The notes beneath the pieces were generated by a model. The model saw only the letters and a program-made list of their open reading frames with translations. It ran no database searches and was not told where the DNA came from. Of a DNA stretch of 64,000 bases, positions 8,596 to 18,854 are shown piece by piece. The first letter of the stretch is position 1. The number at the start of each line of letters is the position of its first letter. This DNA is from Pseudoroseomonas cervicalis (lineage in GTDB: Bacteria; Pseudomonadota; Alphaproteobacteria; Acetobacterales; Acetobacteraceae). The translations under genes were made by a program, and so were the position numbers. The stretch is from the NCBI RefSeq assembly GCF_030818485.1, contig NZ_JAUTAJ010000004.1, positions 1,529,001 through 1,593,000 of the forward strand, given 5' to 3'.

Positions 8596-11080
8596 TCAGG
8601 CGGCGTCGCGATGCTGCGGGGCGGGCAGCGGCAGCTCCAGCTCGCATTCCAGCCCCTCCGGCCGCCAGTCGCGCCGCACCGCGCCGCCGAGCTGGCGGCC
8701 GATCGTCGCCTCCAGCATGCGGGAGCCGAAGCCGGCCCGGCGCGGCGCGCCGGAGAGCGGCGGGCCGCCGCGCTCGGTCCAGCGCAGCCGCAGCCGGGCG
8801 GGCTCCTCGCTGACCGACCAGGCGACGCGCACCGTGCCGCCCTCGCGCGACAGGGCGCCATGCTTGGTGGCATTGGTCGCCAGCTCGTGCAGCACCATGG
8901 AGACGCCCTGCGCCAGGGCCGGCGGCAGCGTCACCGGCGGCCCCTCCAGCAGCACGCGCGGCGCGCCGGGCTCGGCGCCTTCGGCCGGCGCCAGGAAGGC
9001 CGCCAGCTCGCCCTCCAGCAGGTCGCGCAGCTCGGCGCCGGTCCAGTAGCCCTGGGCCAGCAGGGTGTGGGCGCGGGCCAGCGCCATGACGCGCCCCTCC
9101 ACCGCGGCGGTATAGGCGGCGGCATCCTCCTTCGGGGTCAGCCGCAGCGCCGCCTGCACCAGGGCCAGCACGTTCTTGGCGCGGTGGTCGACCTCGCGCG
9201 CCAGCAACAGGCGCTGCTCCTCGGCATGCTTGCGGGCGGTGATGTCCATATGCGCGGCGTAGGACAGGTCGCGGCCGGACAGCCGCACCCCCTGCACCCG
9301 CACCATCACATCGCGCAGCGCACCGTCGCGCAGCCGGTGGCGCGCCTCGAATTCCTGCACATCCGGCCCGATGCGGTGGCGCCGGCCACGGGCGCGGATG
9401 GCGTCCGCCTGCTCCAGCGCGTCGATATCGCCGATGCGCAAGGACCGGAACTCCTCGGCGCTGTAGCCATAGTCGCGGCAGGCGCGCTCATTGACGTCGA
9501 GGATGGCATGCGTCGCCGGGTCGAACAGGAAGACGGCGAAGGGCGCGGCGTCGAACAGGGCGCGGTAGCGCGCCTCGGCCTCGCGCAGCGCCTCGCCGCT
9601 CTGCTGCCGCTCGGTGATGTCGGTGGCCACGCCGATCAGCCGCGCCGGCCGCCCGCCCTCCCCGGCCACGCGCTGGCCGGTCAGGAACAGCCAGCGCAGC
9701 GCGCCATCGCCGAAGCGGCGCAGCCGCACGCGCAGCACCGGCTGCGGCGGCGGGCGGCGCAGCGCCGCCAGCACCATCATGCGGTCGGCCGGCAGCACGC
9801 GGCGCAGCAGCGCGCGCAGCCCGGGCGGCGGCCCGCCGGGGGGCAGGCCCAGCAGGCGGAATTGCTGGTCCGACCAGATGGTGCGGTCGGCCGGCGGCCG
9901 CGCCGGCCGGCCATGGGCGCCGAGCGCCAGCTCCCAGACGCCGATGCCCGCCGCCTCCTGCGCCAGGCGCAGCCGCTCCTCGCTGGCGGCCAGCGCCGCG
10001 GTGCGCTCGGCGACGCGCCGCTCCAGCCCGGCATTGGCCTCGACCAGCCGGCGCTGGCCGCGCCCGACCAGCAGCGCCAGGCCGAGCAGCGCCAGCATCG
10101 CCGGCCCGCCCAGCAGCAGCAGCCGCCCGACCGAGCCGCGCCAGCGCGCCACCACCTGCTCACGCGGGCGGGCGGCGAAGGCATAGGCGTCCCAGCCCGG
10201 CACCGGCTGCAGCACGGCCAGCCCCTCGGCATCGCGGAACAGGCGCGGCGGCGGCGCGGCCGGGGTGGCGCGGCGCAGCGCCTCGCGCACCGCCTGGGGC
10301 GGCAATTCGGCGGGCAGCGCGCCGCCTTCCACCGCCTCCGCCCCGGTGGCCACCAGCACGCCGCCATCGGCCAGCAGCAGCGCCAGGCTGTCGGCCGGGC
10401 TCTTCAGCAGCCGGCGCAGCCGCCCCGCCGTCTCCTGCGTGCGGGCCGAGATGTTGATGACGCCCTGATAGGCGCCGGGCGCCACGTCATTGCCGCCGCC
10501 CCTCGCGCCGCAGGGTGATGGCGAAATAGTCGGCGGCGTCGATGCGGCCGCGATAGGGGCCGCTGACCGCGGCGGAGGGCGCGTCGGGCGCGCGCAGCAT
10601 CCGGTTGAAGGCGCGGTCGGCGAAGCTCTGCCCGGTCGGCACCGAGGGCACGGTGGCGCTGACCATCGGATAGCCGCGCGCGTCGAAGACGAAGATGTTC
10701 AGCACCGCCTCGCCGCCCGCCTCGGCCACCAGCGTGCTGAGCTGGGCGCTGAGCAGCGCCTGCTCGGCGCGGATGGTGCCGTCCGACAGGCCGCGCAGCA
10801 TGTCGTTGGCGCGCTGGGCGCGCAGCTTGTGCCCTTCCAGCAGGCGCAGCGCGTATTCGGCGGCGGCCTCGGCCGAGCGGCTCACCTCGGTCGCCGCCTC
10901 GCGCCAGCTCTGCTGCCAGGCCTGCCAGGCCAGCAGGCCGAGGATCGAGGCCGGCAGCAGGATGACGCCGGCGACCAGCAGCCGCACCGGCCGCCCCGCC
11001 GGCACCGGGCGCCCCGCGCGCCGCCACGGGGCCTGCCATCGGACCCGCTTCTGCGCCGCCTGGCCTGGCCGCCCCCTCAT
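8596..11080 (-). pseudogene. HWE-family sensor histidine kinase, interrupted by a one-base frameshift
   Basis: Two frames make one kinase. 11080-10487 encodes a transmembrane helix (about residues 33-52) and the first part of an extracytoplasmic CACHE-like sensor ending DAADYFAITLRREG. 10485-8596 continues with GAYQGVINIS, a second membrane helix, two PAS domains, the HWE phosphoacceptor region (REVDHRAKNVLALVQ) and the ATPase (HELATNATKHGA, WTERGG). The CACHE domain is cut in its middle. Removing one G from the GGGG run (plus-strand 10499-10502) restores REGGGNDVAPGAYQ. A GTG at 10485 could start the second half, but half a sensor makes this unlikely. No response regulator is adjacent; the ECF sigma operon is divergent. 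Confidence 0.8.
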
Positions 11081-11264
11081 CGCATGTCACCTCAGGAAGG
11101 CCGGCTGCGGCACCACGGCCGCAAAGGACGGGCCTGCCATCGCATCAGCCGGACGCAACGACCAGAGCCTCACGGAAGTTTCATCCCCTGTCCAGCATCG
11201 GTGCGACGCAAAAAAACCATGTGGGTTTCGCCGCCCCGCTGCGTATCAGGGGGCACGAGACCGG

Positions 11265-11933
11265 ATGATGACCCTGCCCCGCGCCCTCTCCCCCTTCGCC
11301 CTGCTGCGGCCCGGCGCCGCCCTGCGGCCCGAGCGCCCGGCGGGCGCCACGGCGCCGCAGGCCCTGCTGCCGGCCCTGGCGCGTGACCGGGCGGCGGCGA
11401 GCGACGAGGCGCTGATCGCCTGGGCCGCCGCCGGCGACCGGCTGGCCTTCGGCGCGCTGGCGGCGCGGCATCTGCCGCGGCTGCACGGGCTGGCGCAGCG
11501 CATCACCGGCAGCGCCGCCGAGGCCGAGGATGTGGCGCAGGAGGCGCTGCTGCGCGCCTGGCAGAACGCCGCGCGCTTCGACCCGGAGCGGGCACGCTTC
11601 GCCACCTGGCTGCACCGCATCGCCAGCAACCTGGCGATCGACCATTGCCGCCGCCGCGGCGGCGCCGCGCCACTGCCGCTGGCCGAGCACTGGCCCGACC
11701 CCGCCGCCGGCCCCGAGGCCGCGCTGGCCGAGCGGCAGCGCCGCGCCTTGCTGGAACAGGCCCTGTCCGAGCTGCCGCCGCGCCAGCGCGCCGCCCTGGC
11801 GCTCGCCCATGACCAGGGGCTGTCGGGGGCCGAGGCGGCGGCGGTGCTGGAGACCTCGGAGCGCGCGGTGGAGGGGCTGCTGCACCGCGCCCGCCGCTTC
11901 CTGGCCGACCGCCTGCGCGGGGATGGCGCATGA
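11265..11933 (+). CDS. ECF RNA polymerase sigma factor
   Basis: 222 residues from the ATG at 11265, with a second ATG three bases on. A ~45-residue Ala/Pro-rich N-terminal extension precedes region 2 (LAQRITGSAAEAEDVAQEALLRAWQ, then FATWLHRIASNLAIDHCRRR). Region 4 is LSELPPRQRAALALAHDQGLSGAEAAAVLETSERAVEGLLHRARRFL, cited here by its ends at about residues 165-210. The gene starts a seven-gene operon of overlapping frames with an anti-sigma-like membrane protein and a metal-sensor-like protein, so it likely directs transcription of its own efflux operon. No convincing ECF promoter could be assigned upstream. Confidence 0.9.
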   Translation: MMTLPRALSPFALLRPGAALRPERPAGATAPQALLPALARDRAAASDEALIAWAAAGDRLAFGALAARHLPRLHGLAQRITGSAAEAEDVAQEALLRAWQNAARFDPERARFATWLHRIASNLAIDHCRRRGGAAPLPLAEHWPDPAAGPEAALAERQRRALLEQALSELPPRQRAALALAHDQGLSGAEAAAVLETSERAVEGLLHRARRFLADRLRGDGA

Positions 11934-12406
11934 GCGCGCCGCCGATGACCGAGGCCGGATTCGCCGCGCTGCTGGCCCGCCATGGCGCCCTGCCCGCCGC
12001 CTGGCCGGCGCCGCAGCGCGCGGCGGCGCTGGCGCTGCTCGACCGCTCCGAGGCGGCGCGCGCCCTGCTGGCCGGGGCGGTGCTGCGCGACACCCAGCCC
12101 AGCCCGGATGCCGCCGCGCTGGCCCGCATGCAGGCCCGGCTGGAGGCCAGCATCGCCCGGCGGCCCGCCCCGGCCGCCCGCTCCTTCCGGCCGGCCGGGC
12201 TGCGCCGCGCCTGGCCGCGCCCGGCGCTGGCGGCCCGGCTGCGTCCCTGGCTGCCGGCCGGCTGCGGCGCGGCGGCGGCGCTGGTCGCCTGTGCCCTGTG
12301 GCTGCCGCTGGCCCTGCCGCTGCTGCAGCCCGCCCCGGCCGCGACGGCGCAGCCCGAGCTGCTGGCGCCCCGCATGGTCCTGGCCCTCGCCTTCGACGCC
12401 GAATGA
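11930..12406 (+). CDS. Putative anti-sigma factor, single-pass membrane protein
   Basis: 158 residues, beginning in the ATGA overlap with the sigma gene stop. The N-terminal ~75 residues form a helical cytoplasmic segment (EAGFAALLARHG, then ALALLDRSEAARALLAG). One strong hydrophobic segment (about residues 110-132, GAAAALVACALWLPLALPLL) is followed by a short periplasmic tail. Sequence similarity to a named anti-sigma family cannot be claimed. Topology, size, and coupling between the ECF gene and a periplasmic sensor gene give the assignment, by analogy with CnrY. Confidence 0.65.
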   Translation: MSAPPMTEAGFAALLARHGALPAAWPAPQRAAALALLDRSEAARALLAGAVLRDTQPSPDAAALARMQARLEASIARRPAPAARSFRPAGLRRAWPRPALAARLRPWLPAGCGAAAALVACALWLPLALPLLQPAPAATAQPELLAPRMVLALAFDAE

Positions 12407-12876
12407 CCCCTCCCTCCTCCCAGAGCTGGCTGAAGGCCGGGCTCGGCGCCGCGCTGGCGCTCAACCTGGTGCTGGCGGCGCTGCTGCTGGCGCCGGTGCT
12501 CGGCCTGGGCGAGCCACCGCCGCCGCCGCGCCCCGACCTGGCCGGCTTCCAGGCCAGGCTGGCCGCCGCCCTGCCGGAGGCCGAGCGCGCCCCCTTCCTG
12601 GCCCGCCTGGAAGCCAGCCGGGGCCAGGCGCTGGCCGCGCTCGACCGGCACCGGGCCTTGCGCGAACGCACCGAGACGCTGCTGGCGGAAGAGCCCTTCG
12701 ACCCCGCCGCGCTGCGCGCCACCATGCTGGAGGCGCGCGGCCAGTGGCAGGAATTCAGCATCACCCTGGAGGACAGCCTGATCGACGCCGTCACCACCCT
12801 CTCGCCCGAGGGTCGCCATCGCCTGGCCGAGGAGATGCGCCGGCGGCGCGAGGAACGCCGCGGCCGCTCCTCATGA
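12403..12876 (+). CDS. Periplasmic heavy-metal sensor / Spy-CpxP-like protein
   Basis: 157 residues, ATGA-coupled to the anti-sigma-like gene. A membrane anchor (about 10-33) precedes a long, all-helical periplasmic domain. RTETLLAEEPFDPAALRATM and SPEGRHRLAEEMRRRREER are typical of the metal-resistance sensor family (PF13801-type, CnrX and Spy relatives). In CnrYXH the periplasmic sensor binds metal and releases the sigma factor. No Cys or clustered His is seen here, so the ligand may be membrane or envelope stress rather than a metal. Confidence 0.75.
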   Translation: MTPPSSQSWLKAGLGAALALNLVLAALLLAPVLGLGEPPPPPRPDLAGFQARLAAALPEAERAPFLARLEASRGQALAALDRHRALRERTETLLAEEPFDPAALRATMLEARGQWQEFSITLEDSLIDAVTTLSPEGRHRLAEEMRRRREERRGRSS

Positions 12877-14279
12877 TCGGCGCTCCGCCTCGACACGCCT
12901 CCCCCCGGCCCGCCCTGCCGGCCCTGCTGCTGCTGGCGCCGCTGCTGCTGGCCGCCTGCGCCGGCGGCTCCACCCCGCCCGCCGCCGGCATCCCGCTCGC
13001 GGGCAGCTTCCGCCACGCCGCCGCGGCCGAGCCGGTGCGCTGGCCGGAGCCCGATTGGTGGCGCGGCTTCAACGCGCCGGAGCTGGACCGGCTGATGGCG
13101 CTGGCCATGGCGGGCAATCTCGACCTGGCCCAGGCCGAGGCGCGCATCCGCCAGGCCGATGCCTCGCTGCGCATCGCCGGCGCCGCGCTGCTGCCCAGCA
13201 TCGATGCCGATGTCAGCGCCTCCCGCCAGCGCAGCAGCGGCGGCGGCCGCGCCGTCACCCGCAACAGCTATGGCGCCACCCTCTCGGCCAGCTATGAGGT
13301 CGATCTCTGGGGCGGCAACGCCGCCAGCCGGCGCTCGGCCGAGCAGAGCCTGCGCGCCGCGCGCTACAATGCCGGGGCGATCGGCATCAGCACCACCGCC
13401 TCGCTCGCCAACACCTATTTCGCGCTGCTGGCCGACCGCGAGCGGCTGCGGGTGCAGAGCGAGAATGTCGACGCCGCGCGCCGCGTGCTGGCGGTGATCC
13501 GCAGCCAGGTGCAGGCGGGGACGGCGACCGGCCTCGACCTCGCCCAGCAGGAGACGGTGGTGGCGCAGCAGGAGGCGCAGCTGCCCTCGCTGCGCCAGGC
13601 GATCGACCAGGGGGTGAACGCCATCGCCCTGCTGATCGGCCAGCCGCCGGAGCAGGTGCTGGTGGCGGGCAGCGGGCTGGAGGGGCTGCGCGTGCCCCCC
13701 GCCGCCCCCGGCCAGCCGGCCGAGCTGCTGGCCCGCCGCCCGGACGTGCTGCAGGCCGAGGCGAATCTCGCCGCCGCCCAGGCCAATATCGACGTGGCGC
13801 GCGCCGCGCTGCTGCCCAGCCTGACGCTCTCCGCCCAGGGCGGCGTCTCCGGCGCCGTGCTGGGCACGCTGCTGCGGCCGGAGCAGCAGGTCTGGTCGCT
13901 GGCCGCAGGCCTGGCGCAGAGCGTCTTCGATGGCGGCGCCAGGCGCGGCCAGGTGGAACTCTCCCAGGCCCAGGCGGAGGAGCTGCTCGGCGCCTATCGC
14001 TACGCCATCCTGGACGCGCTGCGCGATGTCGAGGATGCGCTGGTGGCGCTGCGCGAGACCACGGCGCAGGAGGAGGCCTATGCCGAGGCGGCCAGCCGCG
14101 CCGCCCGCGCCGCGCAGATCGCCGAGGCGCAGCTGCGGCTCGGCACCATCAACCTGATCACCCTGCTGAACACGCAGCAGACGCTGTTCTCGGCGCGCAA
14201 CGCGCTGGTGGAGGCGCGGCTGTCCCGGCTGCAGGCCGCCACCGGCCTGTTCCGCGCGCTCGGCGGCGGCTGGCGCTGA
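12873..14279 (+). CDS. RND efflux outer membrane factor (NodT/OprM-type lipoprotein)
   Basis: 468 residues, ATGA-coupled to the sensor gene. The signal peptide ends in a lipobox (LLLAAC). The TolC-like duplicated repeat is evident: WWRGFNAPELDRLMALAM and NLDLAQAEARIRQADA in the first half, LLARRPDVLQAEANLAAAQA and NLITLLNTQQTLFSARNAL in the second. It would form the trimeric outer-membrane exit duct for the pumps encoded just downstream. Confidence 0.92.
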   Translation: MIGAPPRHASPRPALPALLLLAPLLLAACAGGSTPPAAGIPLAGSFRHAAAAEPVRWPEPDWWRGFNAPELDRLMALAMAGNLDLAQAEARIRQADASLRIAGAALLPSIDADVSASRQRSSGGGRAVTRNSYGATLSASYEVDLWGGNAASRRSAEQSLRAARYNAGAIGISTTASLANTYFALLADRERLRVQSENVDAARRVLAVIRSQVQAGTATGLDLAQQETVVAQQEAQLPSLRQAIDQGVNAIALLIGQPPEQVLVAGSGLEGLRVPPAAPGQPAELLARRPDVLQAEANLAAAQANIDVARAALLPSLTLSAQGGVSGAVLGTLLRPEQQVWSLAAGLAQSVFDGGARRGQVELSQAQAEELLGAYRYAILDALRDVEDALVALRETTAQEEAYAEAASRAARAAQIAEAQLRLGTINLITLLNTQQTLFSARNALVEARLSRLQAATGLFRALGGGWR

Positions 14280-14300
14280 GACCGGACCACCGATACCCCC

Positions 14301-15707
14301 ATGGCCCGCACCCGCACGCTCCTCCTCCTCCTCGGCATCGCCGCGATCGGCGCCGGGGGCTATTACTACTGGCACAGCCGGCAGGCGGCGCCGGCCGAGC
14401 CGGCCAGCGCGGCGCGCGGCGCCGGCGGGCGCGGCATGGGCGCCGGCATGGCGGTGCCCGTCACCCTGGCCGCCGCCAGCCGCAAGGATCTGGTGCTGAC
14501 GCTGGACGCGCTGGGCACGGTGCAGGCGCTGAACAGCGTCACCCTGCGCTCCAAGGTGTCCGGCCAGCTGCTCGAGGTGCTGTTCCAGGAAGGCCAGGAT
14601 GTCGAGCAGGGCCAGGTGCTGGCCCGCATCGACGACCGCACCTATGCCGCCTCGCTGGCCCAGGCCCAGGCCCAGCGCGCCTACAACCAGGCGCAGCTGG
14701 CCAATGCGCGGCTGGACCTGCAGCGCTATGAGGGGCTGCTGCGCGCCAATGGCGTGACCCGCCAGCAGGTGGACACGCAGCGCGCCCAGGTCGCCATGTA
14801 CGAGGCGCAGCTGGCGCAGGACCAGGCGGCGATCGACAATGCCCGCGCCCAGCTGGACGACACGGTGATCCGCGCCCCCTTCGCCGGGCGCGTCGGGCTG
14901 CGCCAGGTGGATCCGGGCAATCTCGTCTCCAGCAGCGACACCAATGGCATCGTCAGCCTGGCGCAGTTCACCCCCATCGCGGTGAACTTCACCCTGCCGC
15001 AGCAGGAGCTGCCGCGGCTGCTGCGCGCCATGGAGGCCGGCCCGGTGCCGGTCGAGACCCTGCCCTCGGCCCGCGGCGAGAGCGCCGAGCGCGGCACGCT
15101 GCTGACCGTCGGCAACACGGTGGACGCGGCGACCGGCACCATCCAGGTCAAGGCCAGCTTCCCCAATGCCCAGCGCCGGCTGTGGCCGGGCGCCTTCGTC
15201 AGCCTGCGCCTGCCGGTGGAGACGGTGCCGCAGGCGGTCGTCATCCCGCTGGTGGCGGTGCAGCAGGGGCCGGCCGGGCCCTTCGTCTTCGTCGCCAAGG
15301 AGGACCAGACCATCGAGCAGCGCAGCCTGCGCCTCGGCCCCACCACCCGCAACGAGGCGGCGGTGACCGAGGGGCTGCAGCCGGGCGAGCGCGTCGTCAC
15401 CTCCGGCGCGCAGCGGCTGAACAATGGCAGCCGCATCCAGGAAGTGACGCGCCCCGCCGCCGGCGCCGCCAATGCCGGCGCGCCGGGCGGGCCGGAGGCC
15501 GGGGCGGCGCGCAGCCGGGCCGGCGGCGGTGGCGGCAATGCTGCGCCCGGCGGCGCTTCCGGCAGCGGGCCGGATGGCGGCGCGGGCGGCGGCCGTGGCG
15601 CCGGCACCCCGCCGGCCAGCACCGCGCCGGGCAGCGGCGCCGGCGGCGGCCCGGCCCAGGGCGGCGGCGCGCCGGCCAGCGGCGGCAGCGGCGGGGCGCG
15701 GCCGTGA
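14301..15707 (+). CDS. RND efflux periplasmic adaptor (membrane fusion protein), MdtA-like
   Basis: 468 residues. An N-terminal signal anchor is followed by the biotinyl-lipoyl half (LRSKVSGQLLEVLFQEGQDV), an alpha-helical hairpin (about 105-180), the second lipoyl half (DTVIRAPFAGRVGLRQVDPG) and beta-barrel domains (LPQAVVIPLVAVQQG is close to the C-terminal domain). Residues after about 395 form a Gly/Ala/Pro/Ser-rich tail with no adaptor counterpart, so the core is the usual ~390 residues. It bridges the pumps and the outer membrane factor. Its stop overlaps the GTG start of the first pump. Confidence 0.92.
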   Translation: MARTRTLLLLLGIAAIGAGGYYYWHSRQAAPAEPASAARGAGGRGMGAGMAVPVTLAAASRKDLVLTLDALGTVQALNSVTLRSKVSGQLLEVLFQEGQDVEQGQVLARIDDRTYAASLAQAQAQRAYNQAQLANARLDLQRYEGLLRANGVTRQQVDTQRAQVAMYEAQLAQDQAAIDNARAQLDDTVIRAPFAGRVGLRQVDPGNLVSSSDTNGIVSLAQFTPIAVNFTLPQQELPRLLRAMEAGPVPVETLPSARGESAERGTLLTVGNTVDAATGTIQVKASFPNAQRRLWPGAFVSLRLPVETVPQAVVIPLVAVQQGPAGPFVFVAKEDQTIEQRSLRLGPTTRNEAAVTEGLQPGERVVTSGAQRLNNGSRIQEVTRPAAGAANAGAPGGPEAGAARSRAGGGGGNAAPGGASGSGPDGGAGGGRGAGTPPASTAPGSGAGGGPAQGGGAPASGGSGGARP

Positions 15708-18700
15708 ACCTCTCCGCCCCCTTCATCGCCCGCCCCGTCGCCACCACGCTGCTGGCGGTGGCGGTGCTGCTGTGGGGCGCCTTCGGCTATCTGCGGCTGC
15801 CGGTCTCCGCCCTGCCGGAGGTGGATTTCCCGACCATCGAGGTCTCCACCCAGCTGCCCGGTGCCTCGCCGGAGACGGTGGCGCTGCTGGTCACCGCCTC
15901 GCTGGAGCGGCAATTCGCGCAGATCTCGGGCCTGGCCAGCATGAGCTCGGTCAGCGGCCCCGGCACCTCCCGCGTCACGCTGCAGTTCAACCTGGACAAG
16001 AGCCTGGACGCGGCGGCGCAGGATGTGCAGGCGGCGCTCGACGCGGCGCGCGGCACCCTGCCCTCCACCCTGCCCTACCCGCCGGTCTATTCGAAGGTGA
16101 ACCCGGCCGACCCGCCGATCATCACCTTCGCCCTCACCTCCGACAACCTGCCGATCACCCGGCTCAGCGATGTCGCCGACACGCTGCTGGCGCAGCGCCT
16201 GGCGCAGGCGGGCGGCGTCGGCCGCGTCACCGTGCAGGGCAATATGCGCCCGGCGGTGCGGCTGCGCCTCGATGCCGGGCGGCTCGCCGCCTATGGCATC
16301 GGGCTGGAGACGGTGCGCACGGCGATCGCCAACGCCAACCAGAATTCGCCGAAAGGCTCGCTGGACGGGCCGCTGCAGGCCTCCAGCATCGAGGCGAACG
16401 ACCAGATCACCGCCCCCGCCGCCTTCGCCGACATCGTGCTGGCCTGGCGCAATGGCGCGCCGGTCAGGCTGCGCGATGTGGGCGAGGCGGTGGACGGGCT
16501 GGAGAACACCCGCAACGGCGCCTGGTTCAATGGCCGCCCCGCCGTGCTGCTGGATGTGCAGCGTCAGCCCGGCGCCAACATCGTGCAGACGGTGGAGCAG
16601 ATCCGCGGCCTGCTGCCGCAGCTGGAGGGCGCGCTGCCGCCGGGCGCGCGGCTGACCGTGGTCAGCGACCGCACCGAGACGATCCGCGCCAGCGTGCATG
16701 AGGTGCAGTTCACCCTGGTGCTCAGCATCGCGCTGGTGGTCGCGGTGATCTACCTGTTCCTCGGCAGCGGGCGCGCCACGCTGGTGCCGGCGGTGTCGCT
16801 GCCGCTCTCCATCATCGGCACTTTCGGCGTGATGTCGGCGATGGGCTATTCGCTCGACAACCTGTCGCTGATGGCGCTGGTGGTGGCGACCGGCTTCGTC
16901 GTGGACGACGCCATCGTCATGATCGAGAACATCGTCCGGCTGATGGAGCAGGGCAAGAAGCCGCTCGCCGCCGCCTATGAGGGCGCGCAGCAGATCGCCT
17001 TCACCATCGTCTCGCTCAGCCTGTCGCTGATCGCCGTCTTCATCCCGCTGCTGTTCATGGAGGGCGTGGTCGGCCGGCTGTTCCGCGAATTCGCCGAGAC
17101 GCTGACGGCGGCCGTGCTGGTCTCGCTCGTCGTCTCGCTGACGCTGACGCCGATGATGTGCGCCCTGCTGCTGCGCCCGCATGGCGAGCACCGCCCGAAC
17201 GCGCTGATCCGCTGGACCGAGGGTGGCTTCGAGCGGATGCGCCAGGGCTATGGCCGCGCCCTGACCGTGGCGCTGCGGCACGAGACCATCACCCTGCTGG
17301 TCGCCACCGCCTCGGTGGCGCTGACCGCCTGGCTCTACATCGTCATGCCCAAGGGCTTCCTGCCGGTGCAGGATACCGGGCTGATCCGCATCAGCGCCGA
17401 AGGGCCGCAGGACGCCTCCTTCGCCCGGGTCTCGGCGCTGCTGCAGCAGGCGGCGGAGACGATCCGCCAGGATCCGGCGGTGGATTCGGTCAGCACCGTG
17501 GCAGGCGCCGGCACGGTGAACGCGACGCAGAATGCCGGGCGGCTGACCGTGACGCTGAAGCCGCGCGAGACGCGAGAGGATGTGCAGGCGGTCATCGCGC
17601 GCCTGCAGCCGCGGCTCGACGCCATCGCCGGCCTGGCCACCTGGCCGCAGGCGGTGCAGGACATCCAGATCAGCGCGCGCGTCGCCACGACGCAGTACCA
17701 GTACACGCTGTTCGACACCGATGCCGCGACGCTCGCCGGCTTCGCGCCGCGCATGCTGGCCGCGATGCAGCGCATCCCGGGCCTCACCGACATCGCCACC
17801 GACCAGCGCGAGGACGGGCTGCAGCTGCAGGTGCAGGTGGATCGCGACAAGGCGGCGCGGCTCGGCGTCACCATGCAGGCGGTGGACAACGCGCTGTACA
17901 ACGCCTTCGGCCAGCGGCAGATCTCCACCATCTACAGCCAGACCAACCAGTATCGCGTGGTGCTGGAGCTGGACGGGGTCACGGCGCCCGACCCCGCCAT
18001 GCTGGCCAATCTGCGCGTCACGGCCAGCGGCACCACCACCAGCGGCAATGGCACGGCGGGCGACAGCACGACGACCACCACGACCAATGCCGAGATCCCG
18101 CTGGGCGCCATCGCCAGCATCAGCCGCGGCCGCGCGCCGCTGCTGGTGACGCGGGAGAACCAGTTCCCCGCCGTCACCTTCAGCTTCAACCTGGCCCCCG
18201 GCATGGCGCTGGGCGATGCGGTGACCGCCATCCGCAACGCCGAGGCGGAGCTCGGCATGCCGGAGACCACGGCCGGCCGCTTCGCCGGCGACGCGGCGGA
18301 GTTCAACCGCTCGCTGGAAGGCCAGGTCTGGCTGATCCTGGCCGCGGTGGTGGTGATCTACATCGTGCTCGGCGTGCTCTATGAGAGCCTGTTCCACCCG
18401 ATCACCATCCTCTCCACCCTGCCCTCGGCCGGCATCGGCGCGCTGCTGGCGCTGGAGCTGTGGGGGCTGGACCTGTCGGTGGTCGGGCTGATCGGCATCA
18501 TCCTGCTGATGGGCATCGTCAAGAAGAACGCCATCATGATGATCGACTTCGCCCTCGAGGCGCAGCGCGACCGCGGCATGGCGCCCTATGAGGCGATCTT
18601 CGAGGCCTCGATGCTGCGCTTCCGCCCGATCATGATGACCACCGCCGCCGCGCTGCTCGGCGCCCTGCCGCTGGTGCTGCAGCAGGGCACGGGGTCGGAG

Positions 18701-18850
18701 CTGCGCCTGCCGCTCGGCGTCTCCATCGTCGGCGGGCTGCTGCTCAGCCAGCTGGTGACGCTGTTCACCACCCCGGCCATCTACCTGGCGCTGGAGCGGG
18801 TGCGGCTGGCCATCCTGCGCCGCTGGCGGCCGGTGGAGGCGGCGGAGTAG
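15704..18850 (+). CDS. RND multidrug efflux permease 1, MdtB/MdtC-type
   Basis: 1048 residues from the GTG overlapping the adaptor stop (GTGA). The HAE1-class layout is present: NLSAPFIARPVATTLLAVAV first helix, SLPLSIIGTFGVMSAMGYSL, then TM4 with GFVVDDAIVMIENI carrying the paired proton-relay Asp residues. The second half repeats the pattern with LSTLPSAGIGALLALEL and MGIVKKNAIMMIDFAL. It lacks the heavy-metal pump signature in TM4, so drugs, bile salts or lipids are likelier substrates than metal ions. An Asn/Thr-rich insertion (about residues 765-795) is unusual. Confidence 0.93.
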   Translation: MNLSAPFIARPVATTLLAVAVLLWGAFGYLRLPVSALPEVDFPTIEVSTQLPGASPETVALLVTASLERQFAQISGLASMSSVSGPGTSRVTLQFNLDKSLDAAAQDVQAALDAARGTLPSTLPYPPVYSKVNPADPPIITFALTSDNLPITRLSDVADTLLAQRLAQAGGVGRVTVQGNMRPAVRLRLDAGRLAAYGIGLETVRTAIANANQNSPKGSLDGPLQASSIEANDQITAPAAFADIVLAWRNGAPVRLRDVGEAVDGLENTRNGAWFNGRPAVLLDVQRQPGANIVQTVEQIRGLLPQLEGALPPGARLTVVSDRTETIRASVHEVQFTLVLSIALVVAVIYLFLGSGRATLVPAVSLPLSIIGTFGVMSAMGYSLDNLSLMALVVATGFVVDDAIVMIENIVRLMEQGKKPLAAAYEGAQQIAFTIVSLSLSLIAVFIPLLFMEGVVGRLFREFAETLTAAVLVSLVVSLTLTPMMCALLLRPHGEHRPNALIRWTEGGFERMRQGYGRALTVALRHETITLLVATASVALTAWLYIVMPKGFLPVQDTGLIRISAEGPQDASFARVSALLQQAAETIRQDPAVDSVSTVAGAGTVNATQNAGRLTVTLKPRETREDVQAVIARLQPRLDAIAGLATWPQAVQDIQISARVATTQYQYTLFDTDAATLAGFAPRMLAAMQRIPGLTDIATDQREDGLQLQVQVDRDKAARLGVTMQAVDNALYNAFGQRQISTIYSQTNQYRVVLELDGVTAPDPAMLANLRVTASGTTTSGNGTAGDSTTTTTTNAEIPLGAIASISRGRAPLLVTRENQFPAVTFSFNLAPGMALGDAVTAIRNAEAELGMPETTAGRFAGDAAEFNRSLEGQVWLILAAVVVIYIVLGVLYESLFHPITILSTLPSAGIGALLALELWGLDLSVVGLIGIILLMGIVKKNAIMMIDFALEAQRDRGMAPYEAIFEASMLRFRPIMMTTAAALLGALPLVLQQGTGSELRLPLGVSIVGGLLLSQLVTLFTTPAIYLALERVRLAILRRWRPVEAAE

Positions 18851-18854
18851 GCGG

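Noticed and set aside
11081..11264. ECF promoter upstream of the sigma gene
   Set aside because: GGAAGTTT and GCGTATC-like pieces are present but spacing and motif do not give a pair I could defend.
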